NCBI GenBank assembly: GCA_026168455.1
Contig: CM047426.1
Coordinates: 29,943,058-30,007,057 of the forward strand
Length of the DNA: 64,000 nucleotides
From: Theocolax elegans
Taxonomy: Eukaryota > Arthropoda > Insecta > Hymenoptera > Cerocephalidae
Reading direction: 5' to 3'
Shown: one piece after another, positions 34,926 through 47,167 of the stretch
Layout of the letters: the number at the start of each line of letters is the position of its first letter
How positions within the stretch are numbered: position 1 is the stretch's first letter
Notes under the pieces: generated by a model
Database searches by the model: none
What the model was told of the DNA's origin: nothing
Seen by the model: only the letters and a program-made list of their open reading frames with translations
Translations under genes and position numbers: made by a program

Positions 34926-36687
34926 TAAGGTTGGGTAAGTAGTCGCCAAACAACTCATTTTCGAATACTTTTTCATTATTTGAGTGTTAAGCTTAAAAAA
35001 ATTGACTTGCATAACAACATTGTATATGGTATACATATGACAACTAATTAAATAATTTTTACAATTATTAAGTATTTTTATCCATAGTTTTTGATATATT
35101 TTAGTTCAATTAACATCAGAAATATCTTATCAGTCATTCGACATCTACATGGTGAGAAAATAAAGCCTAATTCCTATCGAGAATAGCCTTTCACATGATG
35201 CTGAGAAACATAAACTTGTGTTGTATTTGAGAAATACAGTTTTTACATGCGGAATAAATTTAAAATAAAGAGTTGAGTAGTCATTGCAAGTTTTACTCTT
35301 TTAGAAAACTTATAATTCTATTTTTAATATTTCCTTTCTATTGTAGGTTTTTTCTATTACAGGCAAATAATGTCCAGCAAAACCGGTATAATCATTAAAT
35401 TTATCGTCATATAAGTGTGTCTACAATTCATTTATACACATGTGTTTAATTAATTCCTTTTTATTATAATTAGATAACCAACTGAGTTTAACTTCTGAAA
35501 TAAATCAAGTAGCAGATATAGCTTTTTATTGACACTAAAGAATTAAAACTTAATATATCGTTAAATCTCACATAACTTTTCTATTAAATTTTCAACGATA
35601 TAGAATGTAAATATATTAATGACAGTTGAAGAATACTTTTTAATTCTGCTTCTAGTCGACACAACGTTGGAATTAGTTACCCATAATATACATATTTTTC
35701 TCCCTGGTGTGCAATAGCAAAAGACTTCATAACAATTAAAAATTCATGTAGATACGTATGTCATCTCGTCTTCGGAAAATTGCAATATTCCTTTTTTGAA
35801 CTGAGTTGGGTATCTAATTATAATAAAAAAGAATTTATTTCTTTTGATTAAAAATATCTGGAAAAATGAATTGTATAAATATTTCGATGCCGATAAATTT
35901 AATAATTATACCAGTTCTGCTGGACATTATTCGTAAAGAAAACCTCTTATAGAAAAGAAATATAAAAATAAAATTAGAACTTTTTTGGAAGAGACAAACT
36001 TGCAATGGCTACTCTACTTTTTCTATTAAATTATGTATCTACGAAAAAAACTGTATTTCTCAAATACAACATAAGTTTACGTTCCTCAGCAGCATGTAAA
36101 AGGCTACTCTCGATAGGAGGCTTTATTTTGTCACCATGTAGATGTTGAATGACTTAAGAGATATTTTTGATCTTAATTGAACTAAAATGTAATAAAAACT
36201 ATCGATAAAAATACTTAATAAAATTGTAGTAATTATTCAATTATGATTCTACAAAACTTAGATAATAAATTTATTTACTTAAATTATAAATATAAATCAA
36301 ATTAAATAAAGAAGCAATATCTTTGTTTATTTATTATTATATTCTATTATAAATGCTAAAAATATCAATATTGTTCTAATATACTTCAGATCACGTTATA
36401 CATAAAAATCTTCTTCGTGTACTGTTTTGTCAATCAATGTTAAAATTTTCTTAAAAATGAAAGTTACATAATAATATAAAATTTAATTATATTAAAAATT
36501 GCTACTCGGTATTCGAAAAGTATTTGATCGAATACTTTTTCGATTACTTTTTTATTTAGCGTTAGTTGATATATATACCATACACAATGTTGTTATGCAA
36601 TTCGATTTTTTTTAAGCTTTATGCTCAAATAATGAAAAATTATTCGAAAATGAGTGGTTGGTAACTACTTACCCAACCTTGCTACCC
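34926..36687. mobile_element. Foldback element, about 1.76 kb, long imperfect inverted arms
   Basis: Left end AAGGTTGGGTAAGTAGT (34926) matches the inverted right end ACTACTTACCCAACCTT. Arms align from 34926 to about 35490 and from about 35795 to 36687, sharing inner landmarks such as ATAATGTCCAGCA and its inverse, with a central loop of about 300 bp. The right arm carries about 300 extra bp (about 36240-36540). It encodes nothing. Its right terminal module (GAGTGGTTGG..) recurs at 42.6, 43.8 and 46.5 kb. Confidence 0.75.
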
Positions 36688-36989
36688 CTAAAACTGAGTG
36701 CTGGCGATCTGATTCCGGTGAATTGGATTTTATCCAATTTTTCCTTTTTCAACCTATTTTTTGAAAATATATACATGTAACATTTATATTGGTTAATACA
36801 AAGGACTCAGCTTTTGTAAGAAGAGTGAGATATGTACCACCAAGTGCCGCATTAAAACTCTGTTTACCGCGTAAAGAATTTATTTGCCTCTTTTGGTTAA
36901 AGAACTTTAAAGATATATTGCCATATCGTCTACAAATTGAGAAACGCTAACATTTTTTAATACTGTCTTTTATTATGAATAATAAAGAG

Positions 36990-38030
36990 GGCCAATTGCT
37001 TTTGCCCACTTCGACTCAATTTTACCCGTTACAAAAAGTATCATAACTTGGGTAAAAACTGAGATAAATAATCGTTCGACAGCTCATTTAAAAGCTTGAA
37101 GCAAGGGCTTTTTAATAGTTTACCGTGCCAAATTAAATTTTTTGTTTTTTAATGTTTTTAACATAAAATCAAAATGTATAAAATTCGGATTTTCTTGTTC
37201 GTCTTCATTTTAAAACTGCACTTCAACCAAACATCGGAAAATAATTTTAAAAAAAATTGAAAAGCTTGAATCAAGAGCTTTCGAACGCACTATATTAACA
37301 TTGTTTTAAAGTCCTTTTTACGTTTGACTGGTGGTTTCTTTTTAAACACATCTTTTCTTCAACTTTATGTATCTCGGAAGGATTAATTTAAAAAAAAAAT
37401 GTCTAGGAGAAAAAATGTTTGATTTTATCTTAAGATTATGTACATTTTTTCAGATTGTTTAGAATTTTTTTTTTTAATTTGATAAATGATTTGATTATAA
37501 AGAATTTTCTAAACTATATATAACTATATAAATTAAAAAAAAAAAATTCTAAACAATCTGAAAAAATTTGTACATAATCTTAAGATAAAATCAAACATTT
37601 TTTCTCCTAGACATTTTTTTTTTTAAATTTAATCCTTCCGAGATACATAAAGTTGAAGAAAAGATGTGTTTAAAAAGAAAACCACCAGTCAAAACGTAAA
37701 AAGGACTTTAAAACAATGTTAATATAGTGCGTTCGAAAGCTCTTGATTCAAGCTTTTTAATTTTTTTTATAAAATTATTTTCCGATGTTTGGTTGAAGTG
37801 CAGTTTTAAAATGAAGACGAACAAGAAAATCCAAATTTTATACATTTTGATTTTTATGTTAAAAACATTAAAAAACAAAAAATTTAAATAGGCACGGTAA
37901 ACCATTAAAAAGCCCTTGCTTCAAGCTTTTAAATGAGCTGTCGAACGATTATTTATCTCAATTTTTACCCAAGTTATGATACTTTTTGTAACGGGTAAAA
38001 TTGAGTCGAAGTGGGCAAAAGCAATTGGCC
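36990..38030. repeat. Near-perfect 1.04-kb hairpin (arms of about 490 bp)
   Basis: Starts GGCCAATTGCTTTTGCCCAC and ends with its inverse, GCAAAAGCAATTGGCC. The arms match almost base for base through landmarks such as AAAGCTTGAAGCAAGGGCTT and TCTAGGAGAAAAAATGTTTG, meeting at an AT-rich loop of about 50 bp (37480-37535). No coding sequence is evident, and no clear target duplication was found at the ends. It may be a foldback transposon derivative. Confidence 0.9.
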
Positions 38031-38279
38031 GGTAGTGTACAAACTACGAGATATTTCTTTCCAATGAAAGTTTTACCGATTTTAAGTGTTAGATACGTAG
38101 ATAAATTTATTTGATTTTTAGACATCAATTAGTTAAAATAAATTCGATGTTTAAAGTATCAACTGGAAATTGCCATTACGTTATTGGATAAAATAATACT
38201 TATTAAAGAAATTTATTTCCAGTTTTTAGGAAAGTTACTATATAAGAACACTTGATTATTTTAATTATTTTAAGTCTGT

Positions 38280-38519
38280 CATGGTTTAAAATGTTCGGAC
38301 CATTTTGAAGAATGCCACGGAAAAACCTGCAAAAATAATAAAGATTTCTTGAAAATTGGAATCGATGTAGATGATGATTGAGAAAATGAAATATTTGACG
38401 AATTTGAATGAAAATGCAGATGCTTCGGAGAAAAATACGGAAATTTACGACGATAAAAGCAGTGACAATCAAATTGAAGAAATGCCACATAAAAAAACAA
38501 AATATATAATTGAATTATA
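38280..38519 (+). pseudogene. Decayed coding relic of unknown family
   Basis: Two + strand reading segments in different frames read like protein. The first has C..HF..CHGKTCKNN spacing followed by an acidic DVDDD patch, and meets a stop near 38370. The second is Glu/Asp/Lys-rich with KKTKYIIEL before a TAG at 38517-38519, followed by an AT-rich tail. No family can be named; the Cys/His spacing hints at a zinc-binding transposase remnant. Chance cannot be excluded. Confidence 0.3.
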
Positions 38520-39017
38520 GATTATATATTCCTTTATATTATTTTTTTTATTTGTAACTTGTATTTTTTTGCAACTGAAAAACAAAATTAATAAAATTAC
38601 TATTATAATTTAAATACATTGTAATTTTAAACTTTTGATAAACAATATGTATATATCAAACAATTTTTAAAACTATATGCTTAAGCATTATCTGATATTC
38701 TGTATTATAATTCATTTTCAATTATTAATATGTTACTTTAAATAATTAAACCATAAAATATTAAAAATTACATTTACAAATGTAATAACATGACATACAT
38801 ACATACTACAGAATTTCCATGTCTTCAAGCACAAGTCATATTAAAAAATCACGGAAATAAAAAATATGACCTATGTTAGATTCAGGAAGCTGCGTGACAT
38901 TTGTATCAGAGTCAGTATCGAATACTTTTTCTCGAATACCGAGTGTTTGAAAAAACTATTCGTTCGACTACTTTTTGAATACCGAGTAGCAATTTTTAAT
39001 TATTTTAAGTCTGTCAT

Positions 39018-40794
39018 TGTTAACAAATTTAATGTGTAAGTACCATATCTTAAGGAATTTGGTAAAATTACACTTTCCTCAAAATTATAATTAGCTTCAT
39101 TTAAGGATTCGATATCTTCAGTCACTATTGTTGTTGAGATTTCTACATTCTCACTAAAGTGATCGTTCGCTCTGGTGTTATCTTCAGAGTTTTATAAATG
39201 TGGTATTTGACATTGTTATGTTAAATATAATATAATATGAAAATTTGTAGAATCTGAAGATAACACTGGAGCTACGACCAGATCAGTGAGAATGCAGAAA
39301 ATCTCAACGATAACAGTGACCAAGATATCGCATCCTCAAGTAAAACTAATTGTAATTTTGAGGAAAGAGTAATTTTATCAAATCACTTGAGATTTGGTGC
39401 ACACACATTAAATTTATTAGCAACTGCAGATGTGAACACATTATTTAAAAAATTCCTATACATTTCTCGTCCTTAAATAAATGTAATGTTTTGTAGATAA
39501 AGGAAAATGGCCTAAAACAAGTGACATTATATAAGAAATTGGCCCTCGAAACATAAAGTTTGTTATTTTCAGATACGTACTTAACGATTAAGTACTTAAA
39601 ATATATTTGTAAAGCAAAGCTAAGATTTTCTGCGTTTTCGGCGTTAATGGGCTAAATCCTAAAAAGTGTAACTCAGATAATGTTATACATACGTATCATC
39701 TTTATATACTGTAATTTAATAATATTAAAAATTGCAACTCGGTATTGGATCGAATACTTTTATTAGCGTTATTTAGTATTTATATATAATGGGTGATTCT
39801 CTGTGAAATCGAAGATGGAAAAAATGAATTTACTGTAAACTGTTGGAATATGTTTTAGAGGTGTCCAGTAGTTCTCCTGAATTTTTCAGATTTTTTCGGG
39901 GGGCCATTGTTTTAAGTACAGAAAGTCAGGTTGCCATTTTCGCACTTTTTGCATTATATGCCCATTTTCATGAATTTGGAAACTCCCGGGGATGCATTTT
40001 TCACTATAAAATAATATGACTTTTTTGTAAAATTTTGTGAATTTTTCATTAAAAATACTTTTAAAGTCATAAATGTATGGTGTCACACTCTTGTAAGCAA
40101 TTTAAACCTTAAATCTGTCTAAAAGATGTCTTTTTACAGTCAGAATCTGCCTATAAATTTTCAGAGTGGGTCTAAATCATTAAGATCACTTATGGTCAAA
40201 ATATCTGGGAAAAGTGCCCAATATTAATAGAAATGTATATTTGTTGCCTTATAACGATGAATCTGTTAGCATGATCATTGCAAAAAAATTTATGCAGTTA
40301 CCTTGGAGTGGTAGAAAAGCATCTCCACTTTTTTCAGTATCAGTAATCTCCTGCAAGCTATTAAAATACAAATATTATTCTACAATTATAAAAAATTAAT
40401 TTTTAAACAATTTAATGCTGGATTACAAGTTTACAACCACTATTTATGATACTAATTTGAAGGATTACTATAATGTATCACAATATTTATATATCGATAA
40501 CTGATTATATGATAACTGATAGTGGCAAGTTTGTGAAATTCAAATAATGTATTGCTGAGTAATAATAATAATAATAATGTTGGTACTTTTATAGTATTCT
40601 TCAGATTAGTATCATAATTCTTGTATGAGTTGCAAAACTGAAAATCCAGCATTATAAATGTTTAAAAATTAATTTTTATAATTGTAGAATAATATTTGTA
40701 TTTTTAATAGCTTACGAAGATTAATTGATACTGGAAAAGTGGAGATGCTTTTTACCACTCCAAGGTAACTGCATAATTTTTTTTGCAATGATCA
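39018..40794. repeat. Foldback-type tandem unit 1 (1777 bp)
   Basis: Direct repeat with 40795 onward. It begins TGTTAACAAATTTAATGTG; the first part (39018-39195) is inverted at 39247-39430. The second half contains another inverted pair (about 40250-40350 against 40680-40790, with GGAGTGGTAGAAAAGCATCT and its inverse). The TTGCAACTCGGTATTGGATC segment at 39733 resembles the TTGCTACTCGGTATTCGAAA segment inside the 34926 foldback, so both belong to one family. Confidence 0.85.
39251..39476 (+). pseudogene. hAT transposase fragment, frameshifted copy
   Basis: Same fragment as at 41027-41254 but with two 1-base deletions (GCTACG for GCTAACG, GCAGAAATC for GCAGAAAATC), so the N-terminal part is out of frame. 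The HTLNLLATADVNT part is still readable. Confidence 0.6.
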
Positions 40795-42640
40795 TGTTAA
40801 CAAATTTAATGTGTAAGTACCATATCTTAAGGAATTTGGTAAAATTACACTTTCCTCAAAATTATAATTAGCTTCATTTAAGGATTCGATATCTTCAGTC
40901 ACTATTGTTGTTGAGATTTTCTACATTCTCACTAAAGTGATCGTTAGCTCTGGTGTTATCTTCAGATTTTATAAATGTGGTATTTGACATTGTTATTTAA
41001 ATATATATAAATATTGAAAATTTGTAGAATCTGAAGATAACACTGGAGCTAACGACCAGATCAGTGAGAATGCAGAAAATCTCAACGATAACAGTGACCA
41101 AGATATCGCATCCTCAAGTAAAACTAATTGTAATTTTGAGGAAAGAGTAATTTTATCAAATCACTTGAGATTTGGTGCACACACATTAAATTTATTAGCA
41201 ACTGCAGATGTGAACACATTATTTAAAAAATTCCTATACATTTCTCGTCCTTAAATAAATGTAATGTTTTGTAGATAAAAGGAAAATGGCCTAAAACAAG
41301 TGACATTATATAAGAAATTGGCCCTCGAAACATAAAGTTTGTTATTTTCAGATACGTACTTAACGATTAAGTACTTAAAATATATTTGTAAAGCAAAGCT
41401 AAGATTTTCTGCGTTTTCGGCGTTAATGGGCTAAATCCTAAAAAGTGTAACTCAGATAATGTTATACATACGTATCATCTTTATATACTGTAATTTAATA
41501 ATATTAAAAATTGCAACTCGGTATTGGATCGAATACTTTTATTTAGCGTTATTTAGTATTTATATATAAATGGGTGATTCTCTGTGAAATCGAAGATGGA
41601 AAAAATGAATATTACTGTAACTGTGGGAATATGTTTTAGAGGTGTCCAGTAGTTCTCCTGAATTTTTTCAGATTTTTTCGGGGCCATTGTTTTAAGTTAC
41701 AGAAAGTCAAGGTTGCCATTTTCGCACTTTTTTGCATTATATGCCCATTTTCATGAATTTGGAACTCCCGGGGGATGCATTTTTCACTATAAACATAAAT
41801 ATGACTTTTTGTAAAATTTTGTGAATTTTTCATTAAAAATACTTTTAAAGTCATAAATGTATGGTGTCACACTCTTGTAAGCAATTTAAACCTTAAATCT
41901 GTCTAAAAGATGTCTTTTTACAGTCAGAATCTGCCTATAAATTTTCAGAGTGGGTCTAAATCATTAAGATCACTTATGGTCAAAATATCTGGGAAAAGTG
42001 CCCAATATAATAATAGAAATGTATATTTGTTGCCTTATAACGATGAATCTGTTAGCATGATCATTGCAAAAAAATTTATGCAGTTACCTTGGAGTGGTAG
42101 AAAAGCATCTCCACTTTTTTCAGTATCAGTCTAATCACCTGTAAGCTATTAAAAATACAAATATTATTCTACAATTATAAAAAATTAATTTTTAAACATT
42201 TATAATGCTGGATTTACAAGTTTACAACCACTATAAGATTTATGATACTAATTTGAAGGATTACTATAATGTATCAACATTATTATTATAATAACTGATT
42301 AATATGATTAACTGATAGTGGCAAGTTTGTGAAATTCAAATAATGTATTGCTGAGTAATAATAATAATAATAATGTTGGTACTTTTATAGTATTCTTCAG
42401 ATTAGTATCATAATTCTTGTATGAGTTGCAAAACTGAAAATCCAGCATTATAAATGTTTAAAAATTAATTTTTATAATTGTAGAATAATATTTGTATTTT
42501 TAATAGCTTACAGAAGATTAAATTGATACTGGAAAAGTGGAGATGCTTTTTTACCACTCCAAGGTAACTGCATAATTTTTTTTGCAATGATCATGCTAAC
42601 AGATTCATCGTTATAAGGAAACAAATATACATTTCAAGTC
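40795..42640. repeat. Foldback-type tandem unit 2 with terminal hairpin
   Basis: Second copy of unit 1, joined directly. Its right part is a hairpin: arms at about 42017-42217 and 42443-42640 (GAAATGTATATTTG against its inverse), with a loop of about 225 bp containing a (TAA)n run. The right end extends further than unit 1, to CATTTCAAGTCG, and passes into block V. Confidence 0.8.
41027..41254 (+). pseudogene. hAT transposase fragment (about 75 residues, open frame)
   Basis: An uninterrupted + strand frame of 75 codons ending TAA at 41252-41254. It has an acidic Asn/Asp/Ser-rich stretch, then LSNHLRFGAHTLNLLATADV. The last part matches the hAT motif that normally reads (L)RCxAHTLNL, with the Cys changed to Phe. 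No start codon or rest of the transposase is present, and an inverted, more decayed copy of the flank lies just upstream (40795-40975). It is a dead internal fragment carried by a non-autonomous element. Confidence 0.65.
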
Positions 42641-43323
42641 GATTTGTTTTTTTAATCTTCACACTCTAATTATGAAAAACTATTCGATAACGAGTGGTTG
42701 GCGATCCTTCTTACTGAACCCTGTTTATAATTATACGATTCTATTTTTACCTATTTTACTGAAGTCTATCAGTCAGTTTAATTTATACAGCAAATAGTCG
42801 CTTTTTGAATTTTTTTAAGTTTATCAAGTTGTATAGTAGAGTCAGAAGCGTAGACGAATGATTTACCTATTTCAAATCTCTTTGGTTTGAGAAATAACAT
42901 AAGAAACAAAAAGTTTTAGAAGTTTGCAGAGTTTTTTTTAATTTAATGTAATGTGGAATTCCGTAAAATCAAAAGGATCATTAAAAAACTGATTGTCAGA
43001 GTACAAACGACGGCCGAGAGGTAGGAGGTGCTATTTCGCAGCCCGGTTAAAGAAGGTGCTATCTCGGGACCCGGTTGAAGAAGGTGCTATCTCGGAGGAA
43101 TTTATTTTCTTAAATTTTGTTCTACCTTAGGGGGACTTATAAAATTAATTTTATGGAATTCTAGGATATTGGGGATATAGAAAATTAATTAGGTACTACC
43201 GTTATACGGGAGGGCCTTATATTTTTGTCGTCGAAAAGTGATGTGCCACGAATATCTCAAAAAGTCATTACCCAAGTTGGCTGAAACTTTGAGGCGTTTT
43301 CTCTACCCTTAAGAAGGCACTGG
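42641..43323. repeat. Block V, copy 1, with 28-bp minisatellite
   Basis: Starts with a terminal module (AACTATTCGATAACGAGTGG TTGG) like the right end of the 34926 foldback. It then has three short tandem units at 43021-43096 sharing AAGGTGCTATCTCGG and CCCGGTT. Ends near AAGAAGGCACTGGTTCT. Repeated at 43772 and 46495. Confidence 0.8.
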
Positions 43324-43326
43324 TTC

Positions 43327-43771
43327 TTTTTACAGTCAGAATCTGCCTATAAATTTTCAGAGTGGGTCTAAATCATTAAGATCACTTATGGTCAAAATAT
43401 CTGGGAAAAGTGCCCAATATAATAATAGAAATGTATATTTGTTGCCTTATAACGATGAATCTGTTAGCATGATCATTGCAAAAAAATTTATGCAGTTACC
43501 TTGGAGTGGTAGAAAAGCATCTCCACTTTTTTCAGTATCAGTCTAATCACCTGTAAGCTATTAAAAATACAAATATTATTCTACAATTATAAAAAATTAA
43601 TTTTTATAATTGTAGAATAATATTTGTATTTTTAATAGCTTACAGAAGATTAAATTGATACTGGAAAAGTGGAGATGCTTTTTACCACTCCAAGGTAACT
43701 GCATAATTTTTTTTGCAATGATCATGCTAACAGATTCATCGTTATAAGGAAACAAATATACATTTCAAGTC
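43327..43771. repeat. Loop-less palindrome (block H derivative)
   Basis: Copy of the unit-2 hairpin from which the central loop is missing. Arms of about 170 bp (43428-43598 and 43599-43768) meet directly at AAAAAATTAATTTTT. The outer 100 bp on the left (CAGTCAGAATCTGCC..) is single-copy within the block. Confidence 0.85.
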
Positions 43772-44443
43772 GATTTGTTTTTTTAATCTTCACACTCTAA
43801 TTATGAAAAACTATTCGATAACGAGTGGTTGGCGATCCTTCTTACTGAACCCTGTTTATACTATACGATTCTATTTTTACCTATTTTACTGAAGTCTATC
43901 AGTCAGTTTAATTTATACAGCAAATAGTCGCTTTTTGAATTTTTTTAAGTTTATCAAGTTGTATAGTAGAGTCAGAAGCGTAGACGAATGATTTACCTAT
44001 TTCAAATCTCTTTGGTTTGAGAAATAACATAAGAAACAAAAAGTTTTAGAAGTTTGCAGAGTTTTTTTTAATTTAATGTAATGTGGAATTCCGTAAAATC
44101 AAAAGGATCATTAAAAAACTGATTGTCAGAGTACAAACGACGGCCGAGAGGTAGGAGGTGCTATTTCGCAGCCCGGTTAAAGAAGGTGCTATCTCGGGAC
44201 CCGGTTGAAGAAGGTGCTATCTCGGAGGAATTTATTTTCTTAAATTTTGTTCTACCTTAGGGGGACTTATAAAATTAATTTTATGGAATTCTAGGATATT
44301 GGGGATATAGAAAATTAATTAGGTACTACCGTTATACGGGGGGCCTTATATTTTTGTCGTCGAAAAGTGATGTGCCACGAATATCTCAAAAAGTCATTAC
44401 CCAAGTTGGCTGAAACTTTGAGGCAGTTTTCTCTACCCTTAAG
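43772..44443. repeat. Block V, copy 2
   Basis: Near-identical to 42641-43323; minisatellite at 44151-44226. Differences are mainly single-base indels. Confidence 0.85.
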
Positions 44444-46015
44444 AAGGCACTGGTTCTATTTCCAGCCACATCGGTGAAACCATATTAAAGTTATATCAAA
44501 GTTTACATTTCTCTAAAAACAGCTTTCTTTAATTTTCTGTGCAATATCTCGAAATATAAAAATTCTAGCAAAAAACTTACTATTAACAAAATATTCGTAT
44601 TAAAAAGACGCAACGTTTTCCTCCATTATTTTTGGCGCTAGCGATTTGCGAATACGATGTCGTCATAAATTTAAAAATTAAAAACGTTGATTGACAAATA
44701 TTTCGAAAAGTATTCAACCGAATTGTCTGAAATTTTCAGGGTAATTTTCTTAGCCCTTGGGAAGGTGCTGGTTCTACTTCCAGTTTTATCGCGGTAAAAC
44801 CGTATTTAAGCTATTAGTATTGAAAGCAGTGAATACTGTAACTATTATTATCCAGAATGCTGTAAAAAATAAATCAAGAATTATGAATAAAAGATCAAAT
44901 ATCTGCCCCAAATACATTTCAAAACAAGAAACCCAAAGATACTACCACCGCAGTGCCTAATTTTTAAACATAGCTTAAAATTTGTATTTAAGTTCTTGAA
45001 GATACTTAAATTTTTTGGAAGTAATTTTGTACATGTACACCTCCTCTTGCTATTGCCAAGTATCTACCACCTTATCCAACTACACCTATATTGTATAAAC
45101 AAGTCATTTTTGATAATTTAAAAAACTCTGTATTAAAATAGCAAAAATCGAGTTAAGTAAATCGACAAGCAATTTCTTTGACACGGGATTTCTTTATTAT
45201 CCTGACAGAATTTGTTGTACATTCAAAAAATAAATAGAGAAGATGAAGTTTGATTATAAATACATGATATATTCAATAAATAATGGAATATTTATGAAAG
45301 TTAAAATCGAGGGGTTAGTTAGCTGTATATATATATGGTTTACGCGCCTTTAGACTTGCATCAGGCGCTGTCGTGTCTTTTGATTTTTAAATTGTGAAAT
45401 TAATATTATATTGGTAACGATAAAGAAATATAGTTATTTTTTTAATTAAAAAATATGTATAGTTTATTATACATCTTAAAGTAAAAATTTAGAACTAAAT
45501 TTTGAAAATTAATATTTAATTAATGTTATATACCTATAGAAAGAAAGATCAAAATTTAATCAAACTAAATATAGTATATTATACCTGTGTTGTTTAACAG
45601 AATGGGTGTATTTTTCGATAATCTTTATATACATTGTCATTCGAAGCGTAAGCAACAGCCCACCAGACAACACCAATCTTTGCAAGCTCTCTACCAGACA
45701 TATCTTAAGTCATATCTGTCATTTGACATAAAGAGCGACATAGTCAAATTGTGCGAGTTTTAAGCTGCATTTTTCTTCATTTCGAAAACAGAATGTAATA
45801 CGAATTTAAAAAAGTAATGCGTATAAGTTGATAACGTTCTTCTCGTCCAAGTAACGAGTAATTGACCATTTTGTCGAGTCGATCGTTCACTGCCCAATCA
45901 AATTATTTGGGCGTTCGTTTACATGTTCACTCTGATGAATAATAGTAAACTTTGTCACCATCAAACACCTATCAAGGTTTCGTAATCCATTCCAGAAGGT
46001 TCGGTAATTTTCTTT
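44444..46015. repeat. Block W, copy 1
   Basis: Direct repeat with 47168-48727. It contains two diverged internal monomers about 306 bp apart, with GGCACTGGTTCTATTTCCAG at 44446 and GGTGCTGGTTCTACTTCCAG at 44764. The 67-codon open frame within it is identical in both copies only because the block is duplicated; it shows no protein features. Confidence 0.85.
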
Positions 46016-46494
46016 ACAAATATTATTCTACAATTATAAAAAATTAATTTTTAAACATTTATAATGCTGGATTTACAAGTTTACAACCACTATAAATTTA
46101 TGATACAATTGAAGGATTACTATAAATGTATCAACATTATTATTATAATAACTGATTAATTGATTAACTGATAGTGGCAAGTTTGTGAAATTCAAATAAT
46201 GTATTGCTGAGTAATAATAATAATAATAATGTTGTACTTTTATAGTATTCCTTCAGATTAGTATCATAATTCTGTATGAGTTGCAAAACTGAAAATCCAG
46301 CATTATAAATGTTTAAAAATTAATTTTTATAATTGTAGAATAATATTTGTATTTTTAATAGCTTACAGAAGATTAAATTGATACTGGAAAAGTGGAGATG
46401 CTTTTTTACCACTCCAAGGTAACTGCATAATTTTTTTTGCATGATCATGCTAACAGATTCATCGTTATAAGGAAACAAATATACATTTCAAGTC
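46016..46494. repeat. Block H, copy with loop, left arm truncated
   Basis: Matches 42163-42640, including the loop with the (TAA)n run, but starts inside the left arm at ACAAATATTATTCTAC, where it abuts block W copy 1. Confidence 0.8.
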
Positions 46495-47167
46495 GATTTG
46501 TTTTTTTAATCTTCACACTCTAATTATGAAAAACTATTCGATAACGAGTGGTTGGCGATCCTTCTTACTGAACCCTGTTTTTATACTTATACATTCTATT
46601 TTTACCTATTTACTGAAGTCTATCAGTCAGTTTAATTTATACAGCAAATAGTCGCTTTTTGAATTTTTTTAAGTTTATCAAGTTTTGTTAGTAGAGTCAG
46701 AAGCGTAGACGAATGATTTACCTATTTCAAATCTCTTTTGGTTTGAGAAATAACATAAGAAACAAAAAGTTTTAGAAGTTTGCAGAGTTTTTTTTAATTT
46801 AATGTAATGTGGAATTCCGTAAAATCAAAAGGATCATTAAAAAACTGATTGTCAGAGTACAAATCGACGGCCGAGAGGTAGGAGGTGCTATTTCGCAGCC
46901 GCGTTAAAGAAGGTGCTATCTCGGGACCCGGTTGAAGAAGGTGCTATCTCGGAGGAATTTTATTTTCTTAAATTTTGTTCTACCTTAGGGGGACTTATAA
47001 AATTAATTTTATGGAATTCTAGGATATTGGGGATATAGAAAATTAATTAGGTACTACCGTTATACGGGAGGGCCTTATATTTTTCGTCGAAAAAGTGATG
47101 TGCCACGAATATCTCAAAAAGTCATACCCAAGTTGGCTGAAACTTTGAGGCGTTTTCTCTACCCTTA
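46495..47167. repeat. Block V, copy 3
   Basis: Third copy of 42641-43323; minisatellite at about 46880-46955. Slightly more indel differences than copies 1 and 2. Confidence 0.85.

Noticed and set aside
36990..38030. Target-site duplication around the 1-kb hairpin
   Set aside because: Flanks AATAAAGAG and GGTAGTGTA do not match. A transposon origin is plausible but not proven.
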